A DNA stretch of 57,500 nt from Symbiodinium natans (lineage: Eukaryota > Sar > Dinophyceae > Suessiales > Symbiodiniaceae): NCBI GenBank assembly GCA_905221605.1, contig CAJNDS010000846.1, positions 300,001-357,500 on the forward strand, written 5' to 3'. The position numbers and the translations under genes were made by a program. Numbering within the stretch: position 1 is the stretch's first letter; each line of letters starts with the position of its first letter. The notes below the pieces were generated by a model, which was given only the letters and a program-made list of their open reading frames with translations, was not told the DNA's origin and did no database searches. Positions 46,408 through 55,400 of this stretch are shown here, one piece after another.

Positions 46408-49400
46408 CTATATATCTATATATGGGGCCCTAATTCCCTCATTCCCTACGAAGAACCAGGGTGGTAGCCCAGAAAACCTACGAGTACCTCTCTGAGGGTT
46501 CCTTATTATGATTTCCGCATATATCCCCTCACTAAAGGTAGGTTGTTTGGGCTACAGCCTCAACCTTGCGATGTTCCCCCTAATACTAACAGTCCCTAAC
46601 AGGGATTACAGTATCCCGTGATGTCCCCATTAAGGACTGTTAGTATAAGGGGGAACATCCCAACTTGTCCCCCTTAGTAGCCTGTAAACCCTAAACCCTA
46701 AACCCTAAACTCCTCGGGGTAAACCTTCAGCATTTCAGGGATGCCTTCTACCAGTCGGTGCAAGGCAAAAGGAGTGGCGAGGCCGCAAATCGCTGCGGCC
46801 TCCGGGCGCAGGAATTTCTCTTAGGGCCTGAATACCAACAGGGGGTTGGGGTTTAGGAATTAGAGTTTAGGGGTTAGGGTTCAGGGTTCAGGGTTCAGGG
46901 TTCAGGGTTCAGGGTTCAGGGTTCAGGGTTCAGGGTTCAGGGTTCAGGGTTCAGGGTTCAGGGTTTAGGGTTTAGGGTTTAGGGTTTGGGCCCCAAGAAA
47001 GGTTAACCCTTTCTAAAATAATGGGATTCTAATTAAACAAAAAAGGTTAGAGGTTGCCTAGTCCCTAAGATTTTCAAGTCAAGCGGAACGACTTAATGTT
47101 CGCGCACTTGATCATCAGCCAGTGGTTTTGATAAGATGGTTTTGGACATCGACCAGTTCCTGAACGAACTCAAAAGAAAGGGAATTACTCCGGATCCCAC
47201 TAGGGCTGCTTCTAAGGATTGACGGTTAGAAGTGCAGGGTTTCGTGCCCAGGGTTGGGGTTTAGGGCCGAATGTTTATTGGGTTTAGGGCGCGTATTTAG
47301 TAATTGCTGATACCATGGGTGCTACGCAAGCTGGCGTTGCTAGTAATCGCATGCCCGTATATACGGTAAACCTAGATTCCCTAAACCCCGGACTCTTCAT
47401 CCTCAACCGAAAACTTTGCCGTAAACTGTAAACCCTAAACTCTACACCCTACACCCTAAACTCTAAACCCTAAACCCTAAACCCTAAAGCCTAAACCCTC
47501 AACCCTAAACCCTAAACCCTAAACCCTAAACTAAACCATAAACCTTGAACCCTAAACACTGCGGTGCTTCTGTGGCATTCCCCTTGAAGAGGTCGATGTG
47601 TGGCAGCAGGTCTTTGACCTTGGCCGACTAGGTTCGGGGCTCAGGGTTCAGTGTTCAGGCTTCAGGGTTTAGGGTTTAGCGTTTAGGGTTTAGGGTTTAG
47701 GGTTTAGGGTTTAGGGTTTAGGGTTTAGGGCTCAGGGCTTAGGGTTTAGGGTTTAGGCTTTCGGGCTTGGGCTCAGGGCCTAGGGTCGAGGGAGCTCTTT
47801 CAATTGGAGGAGAATCTTGGGAAGGATCAGCTGGAGAACATTTATAACCACTGAGGTGCTTTATGAAACCCCACGCCTGACAACGCAAACTGCCCACCTG
47901 CCACACTCAGAATCCGCCGCCAATGGCAACCAACTCCAAAATCAACCCTGGTAGCCCTAAACCCTAAACCCTAAACCCTAAACCCTAAACCCCAAACCCT
48001 ACTAAAGCCAAGGGCCGAAACCCTGCGGTGTGCAACACAAAATACGCCCCAAGCACTGAACACCACGAGTATAAGCCCTAAGCCCTTAGATCACAGCACC
48101 AGAATTTTCAAAAAAAAAAAAAAGAGGGCAGCCCAAGTGCCCGGCGCCCGCAATTTGACCCGCCTGGATTTAGGAGAGTTGGGGGTTCCACTAAAGTACG
48201 GAGCGGTTTATGTATGGGGTACCCACATGGACCCTAAGCCTCAACCACTACACCGCGAAGCCCTACACAGACCCCAACATCCGTCAGCAAAAAAAGCAGC
48301 GGGATCCTCAAACTCAACCCTGGTAGCCCTAAACCCTAAACCCTAAACCCTAAACCCTAAACCCTGAACCCTAAACCCTAAACCCTATAAACCCTGAAAC
48401 CCAGGCCCCTGAAATCCCTGAGCCATGAAACCCAAAACCCCCCGGCTTCGGCACCCCCAAAGGGTCCTAAGTACCTACATAGTAGAAAGTAGGGTTTCTA
48501 GAATAGGAATTACGATTATGGTTTGGGTAAGTGTCCCCCTTTCTGGGTACTCAACCCTAAACCCTAAACCCTAAACCCTAAAGCTAAAAAACTAAACCCT
48601 AAACCCTAAACCCTAAACCCTAAACCCTAAACCCTTTGGCACCTCGTGGCCCTGAACATCCAGGGAGGCGGTGAGGCGCTCTCCATCCGGCATGCGCTGG
48701 CGCAGGGAGTCGATGAACTGGCGTGGCGGAGGAGGCTTCACTACATATGTGGGCAGGGCTTCGGGTTTACGGTATAGGGTTTAGGGTTTAGGGTTTCGGG
48801 TTTAGGGGTTCCTGGAGAGGGGCCAGGGCGCTCAGTGATTGCGGGGGGGGGGGGGGGACTTGCAGGATGCATTGTGGAGGCTTGAGTGCTAAACGCATGG
48901 ACTTCTACGAAAAAGCCCTGAGCCCTTATGCGCCTTAAGCTCGCTACTCCACGAGCCGAAAGCAATCCGAGGCTGAAAGCCGGAAGCATTGTAGACCTCG
49001 ACCTCAGCGATGCTAGTCAAAACCTTGAACCCTACAGACCCCTAAGCCCTAAACCCTAAACCCTAAACGATACAAAGCCACCTCTGGCAGCTGCTGCCGC
49101 AAGGCGGGGGCGTAAGAGTAGACGCCGCCAAAGTGAACGTGCACCTTCCAGCGGGCCACATCAAGTCACGCCATACCCTAAACCCTAAACCCTAAACCCT
49201 AAACCCTAAACCCTAAACCCTAAACCCTAAACCCTAAAACCCTAAACCCGGAAACCCTAGGTCCTAAAATGCCGTCTGAACCAAGGGAGGCAAACCGGCG
49301 AATGTGAGTGAGTATGTTGCGGACATAAGCTCCCATACCTTGGGGACGAAATGAACCCTAAAAGGGTTTATGGTTCATATACCTTAATAGGAATTATAGT

Positions 49401-52400
49401 AGTATAGGGTATATGACCCCAACTTTAAGGTTCATTTCGTCCCCAAGGTAAAGCCCCCCTTCTCATCAACGTTCTCTGCTTCAACGCGCCCCTGCGTCCT
49501 TCATTACTGGAGGAAAGTGACGTGTAGAACCGGCAAAGCATGGAGTGCATGAGACTACAGCACTGATGCTACTCCATACAACAAAGAAAACTGTCACGAC
49601 GAGCTCGGCCTCCAAAGAGGTCCCATCGAAACATGTGAATGTTTTGGATTTTGGATCAAGGAGGGAGACTGTGTAGGAGAAATCGGTTACACTCATATAC
49701 CAAAGCCGGGCTGTCTCAAACTTACTGGAACTGATGCGACAACCAAGTGGCATTCGGTTCTCAATCTTGAACAGCACGCTACAAACTACATGTCCAGAGG
49801 GGAATGCGTATGTAAAACGGTCAGCAAGATCTGAGCTATTGGCGGGCCCTTGAGCTCGTCCCACCGCCTGCCGCAGGCACCACATCGAATCTGATCTGTG
49901 GGCGTAAGCACCTACCAAACTGGGCTATTAGGCCTTTTTAAGGGGTTGTCGGGTATGATAGCCCATCCTGGTAGTGTTGTGTTTACATCACATATGTGCT
50001 ATCAGCCAACGTGCAACAGAATCAGACACCAAGATTCCAGAACTACTCAACACACGCGAAGTCTCAACCCCAAACGGAACGCGCGCGTTGATTATAACAC
50101 CTGTACCTTACCATTACCATGCATTGCAACTGCGATTTTACGGGAATGTGGCGTGGCTGATTGTTCGCACCGGCGGCTGCATGCTGTGCGCAGGGGTGGG
50201 ATGCAACAAACGTTCCGCACAACACTCTGCTGCACAAGAGGCTACATGTTTTCGTGTCACGTGGACACGGCCATGAAGCGGCCGGGGCGTCGCAACGTTT
50301 ACTGCACTGCTAGGCGGGAGTGCACGCCCCCCACTTGAACTCGCGACCGAACGCACTACGTCCACTTTGACGTGCATACAAGCTCCATGCAAGAAGTATG
50401 TGTGCAGCATGCGAATCAAGAAGTACGTGTGCGGCATGCGAGTGCATGCAATTACAAGCGGAAGGCCTGTGGAATTACAACATTCCCTAGTTGGATACCC
50501 ACAGCCCGCACGACCACTCAAGCAGAAAGTAAACAACTAGGCTTTGAACATAGACTTAGAAGCACAGCAAATTTCTCTCGAGCTCGGCTCCTGTCAATGA
50601 ACTCGTTGACATGCCAATGCGAGCTGAGGTTTAGGTGAAACCCTAACTCAGCCCTGAACCCCTATAAGCCCAAAACCCTAAACCTCCAGGTCAGGGTTCC
50701 GCAAGGGATGCTGAAGGGTTGTTCAACTCCGACCGGGTATTTTGAGCAGTCTAGATTTTACTACTGGTTTAGGGTTTAGGGCTTAGGGTTTAACTCGACC
50801 GGTCATTTTGGGCAGTCCAGACTTCAGTTCTGAGTAACTTCTGCGTTGTAGGACCTAGGACATTTTGTCTGCAGAGGGGGCGCTAGAGCAAGCCTACTGA
50901 GCCTCGGCTGAAGACATCTCAGGTTGTGACGTTCCTTGCGAAGTTGTTGCTGGAGCTCTTGCTCTTGAGCCCATCTTAGACTGCCGGCAGGCTTTGCCCA
51001 TCATGCTCACATTTTGTAGGGTTTAGGGCTTAGGGTTTAGGGCTTAGGGCTTAGGGCTTTAGGCTTTAGGGCTTAGGGCTTAGGGTACGAAGGTGGTCAG
51101 ATCCAGGCTTCTACGACTTTGGGGATGCGGGCGCCAACCGAAAAACATCTGGGAAACCCACCGTGAAGAACACAACGAAACTGGTGACAAGTACAGACGA
51201 TTCTGCTTTTTTTTGGGTTTAGGGTTTAGGGTTTAGGGTTTAGGGTTGAGGGTTGAGGGTTTAGGGTTTAGGGTTTAGGGTTCAGTCAACCCGCAACAGC
51301 CCATGTATGCTCCACGAAACTACGAGTACGTGGTGGGGCATGGGGTTTGGGAGTGCCTTCGGGGTCTTGGGTTGTGGCTTTGGGCTTACGTTGGGATGTT
51401 CCGCCTTTATGCTAACAGTCCTCAAGAGGGATTATAATATTTAGAGTTTAGGGCTTGGGCTTCATTAGGGCTCAGGGTTTTGCATGGGGACAAGGTTGAA
51501 GAAAGCCTCCTGAAACATGGAGGCCTAAACCCTAAACCCTACACCCCAAACCCTAAACCCTAAACGCTGTTTGAGGTGGGGGTTTAACGCTTTGGGTTGA
51601 ACACTTACCTCCATACACCATCTCCCATTTGAGAAGTGAAGCGTGCCTTTCATCTGGCATTCTTTGCACGCCTAAAGCCTAAACCCTAAACACTAAACCC
51701 TAAACCCTTAGCGTAGGCTTCAGGGGCTTCAGGGGCTTGCAGGCCTTGGGGATCCGCCTCAGACAGGTTGGGCTCGCAAAGCAACTCTCGTGCGTGAACG
51801 AACTTCCCAAATCCAGAACCCAGAAAGGAGAAAGCCCGGAGCCCAAAGACCCAAACTAGGGTTTAGGGTTTAGGGTTCAGGGTTCAGGCTTTAGGGTTTG
51901 GGGTTTAGGGCTTCACCCCTAAAGCCCTAAAACCTCAACCCTTCAGCATAACCCTAAACCCTAAACCCTAAACCCTCAACCCTCCAAAATAAACCCTAAA
52001 CCCCCAACCCTTCAACATAAACCCTAAAACCTAAACCCTAATTATGCCCGAAACCCGAAACCCTAAACACCAAACCCCAAACCCCAAACCCTAAACCCTA
52101 AACCCCGAACCCTAAACCCTAAACCCTTGGCCTCCGCGAGGGGCCGTAGATCTTCGAGGCACAGGGCGGACGCGGCCCCTGCAGCCGTGACGAAGGCGCG
52201 GCCGGGATCTCCCGAAAGCACCTGAAGGCGCAACGTCTGGGGTTTCGGGTTTGGGGCTTGGGGCTTGGGGTTTGGGGTTTAGGATGGACCTGTTAAGACA
52301 CCCTGAAATCTCCGTTAAGCACACTTCGGCCCATGTTAAGGGGTACTTGCGGGTTTAGGGCATAGATTTTAGGGTGTCGGGTTTAGAGTTTAGGGGGCCA

Positions 52401-55400
52401 GGTCAGGGAGGCTGTTGGGATTGGGACTAGAGGGTTTTATGGCGTGTGCTGTTTCGGAGCTTCGGGGGGCTTGGGCTTAGGAGTTTTTCGGGCTCAGGGT
52501 TTAGGAGTTTTTTGGGGTTTAGGGTTTAGGGGTTGAAGCGGGTTCCTAAACACTAAAAGACCTACATTTAGGACCCGTTGAGTCGGGATCAAGGCTTATC
52601 TTTTTTCGAGGTGGCGCGTGTGCTCTTCCTCCCTAAGTCCCTTTACTCAGAACGATTTGAGGTTAGGGCTCACCCTAAACCCTAAACCCTAAACCCTAAG
52701 CCCTAAACCCTAAACCCTAGGGTTACTGTTTCGTCATTTGGGGCGCTCCAAGCCCTGCCCCCCCCTTTGGTGCGACAATCTCCGGCGGCCCTCAAAGAGG
52801 AACTGTGGTCTGGGATCTATGCCACTCCAAACCCCAACAAGTTTAGGGTTCAGGGTTTAGGGTTTAGGGTTTAGGCGTTTTGCTTGCAATTTCAGCTTTA
52901 CCAAGTCGGCTATCGGAGTTTTCGGGGAAGAGAGCTACCTGTTGTTCGGTGCTTCTTATGGTTCAGGTTGCTAAACACGCTCTGCGGTTCCAAGACCCCT
53001 AGCGCCCTGAACCCTAAAGCGCGAAGATGCAGGAAGGAAACCCATCGAAGCTTCAAGCACCTAAGAAGTAAACCCCTGCTTAAGCCCTAAACCGACCAAG
53101 CTCGGAACCCGACACCCGAAAACCCTCCCCCCCACTTCCCCAGCGTTACAGCAGGGTTGTAAACGCAAAGTAGCCAAGGGTTGCAAACACAAAGTTGCCA
53201 AGGGTTGGGGCTTAGGGTCTAAGGTTTCGGGTGATTTAAGGCTTAGGGTGTGGAGTATAGGGAAAAATGATTTGGGTTTTCCCCTAAACCCTAAACCCCA
53301 AGCCCTAAACACAGAGAACGTTGAGCACAAGAGGCCAGGCAGGAACCGGTGCAGAGCGTGGCGTGCGTCACCATGTGGCTCTGAACCGACGTGGACCTCC
53401 AGTGAGCTGCTCAAGATTCGCGTCCCTTAAGCTTAGGGTTTAGGGTTTAGGGTTTAGGGTTTAGGGTTTAGGGTTTAGGGTTTAGGGTTTAGGGTTTAGG
53501 GTTTAGGGTTTAGGGTTTAGGGTTTAGGGTTTAGGGTTTAGGGTTTAGGGTTAGGGGGGGTTTCCGAAAATAGGGGGACCCTTTCGGCGGGGTCCCGTTA
53601 AGGGGATTCTAGTCTATTTGGGGTATAAAAGGGGTACCCCTATTTTGGGAAATACCCATATGGGCTTCGGCCTTTTCAGAATGCACAAGACGAAGGCCAA
53701 CAGGGCAATGTGCTGTTCGGGGAAGGGTTGCAACTTGACAGGATGGTTATGGCAAGCCGCTAGTGAATGAAATTCCCCTGTGAGGTCCGGGGCATTTGCC
53801 GAAGATGCCACATTGGAAACATCCCTAAACCCTAAGGCCCTAAGCCCGAGACATCCAAACTTCAGAAAAAGAAATCTGCTGGACTTCGGATTGCAAGCTC
53901 TCAGGGTTTTAGGGTGTCATTGTTTCAGGGTTTGGGGTACTCGAAACCCTAAACCGTAGCTCTATATTACGGGGGTGATGGAGGATAAGTAGATGCTTGG
54001 GTCTTAGATTTTGCCCAGTCCATGAATAGGCGACGGCCCTGGAAAGAGATCGATCCTGTTCAGGCTCGGGGTTTCGGGCTTAAGGTTAAGACGCTACAAA
54101 CCTAAAGACCTAAAGCCCCAAAAAACCCTAAACCCCAACACCCTAAAACCCTAACACCCTAACACCCTACATCCCCAAAGCCCTAAAACCCTAAACCCTA
54201 CAACGCTAACGACCCTAAAACCCTAAAACCTAAACACCCTAAACCCCTAACCCTGAAACGCCAAAAGGCTAAAACCCTAAGCCAAGGTACTGGAGGTGCG
54301 CCTCCAGCATCTTGCCAAAGGCGTCCTGGCCGACGCTCGCCTCGTGCCGCTGGTGGCCCTACCATCTTCTGGCGTTTAGGGAAGGGCTTAGGGTTTAGGG
54401 TTTTAGGGTTTAGGGTTTTAGGGTTTAGGGTTTAGGGTTTAGGGTTTAGGGTTTAGGGTTTAGGGTTGAGGGTTTGAGGGTTTGAGGGTTTGAGGGTTTG
54501 AGGGTTTGAGGGTTTGAGGGTTTGAGGGTTTGAGGGTTTGAGGGTTTGAGGGTTTGAGGGTTTGAGGGTTTGAGGGTTTGAGGGTTTGAGGGTTTGAGGG
54601 TTTGAGGGTTTGAGGGTTTGAGGGTTTGAGGGTTTGAGGGTTTGAGGGTTTGAGGGTTTGAGGGTTTGAGGGTTTAGGACATTTTAGGGTTTTAGCTTCG
54701 GGGTTTAGGGTACTTAGGGTTTGAGAGCTCAGGATATTTTGGGGTTTTAGGGCTTTAGCAGGATCTGTAGGGTTTAGGATCTGTAGGGGTTTCAGGGTTT
54801 AGGCTATGGAGGGTTTAGGCTTTAGACATTTTTGGGTTTGAGGGTTTTACAATGTTTAGCGTTTTAGGGCCTTTTAGGGTTTTAGTGGGTGGTGATAGCT
54901 GAGCCAGCCATCCTTGTCAGAAGCCATGTACAGCTGCTCTGTAAGGTTTAGCGCTTAGGTTTTCAGAAGCCCTATCAGCCCTGAACCCTGAACCCGAAAC
55001 TCTGAACTCTGAACCTTATACACCCTGAGCCTTATAAACCAACCCCGAACCCTAAACCATTTGGCTCCTAGGAGTTCGGCTCAAGTAACCTGAAAGCCGG
55101 GAAGTCAGAAGCCAGAAGCTGTCGACCCTGATATATCGAAATCAAAAAACTCTGCAACTGCGCTCTTGAACATCCCGCCCAAAGTGCTTTGCACTCTGGT
55201 GTACCCCCAGAGCAACACAACATGATTGAATATGACTTGAAACGCTGCTAACTCCCAAGACTCTGAACCCCAACCCCCGAGCCCTAAACCCTAAACTCTG
55301 CAAACCCAAAACAGACCTTCCAGCCGAGCCACGTAAAAGGCTACAGGGCACCTCCCTGCAAGCAGTGAAGCCAGATGCACGGCCGTGTTGAGCGCGCTCC

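Noticed and set aside
48950-49005. Extra PfkB exon reading VEVYNASGFQPRIAFGSW
   Set aside because: The exons 49144-49082 and 48717-48643 join in phase to give a normal PfkB sequence without it.
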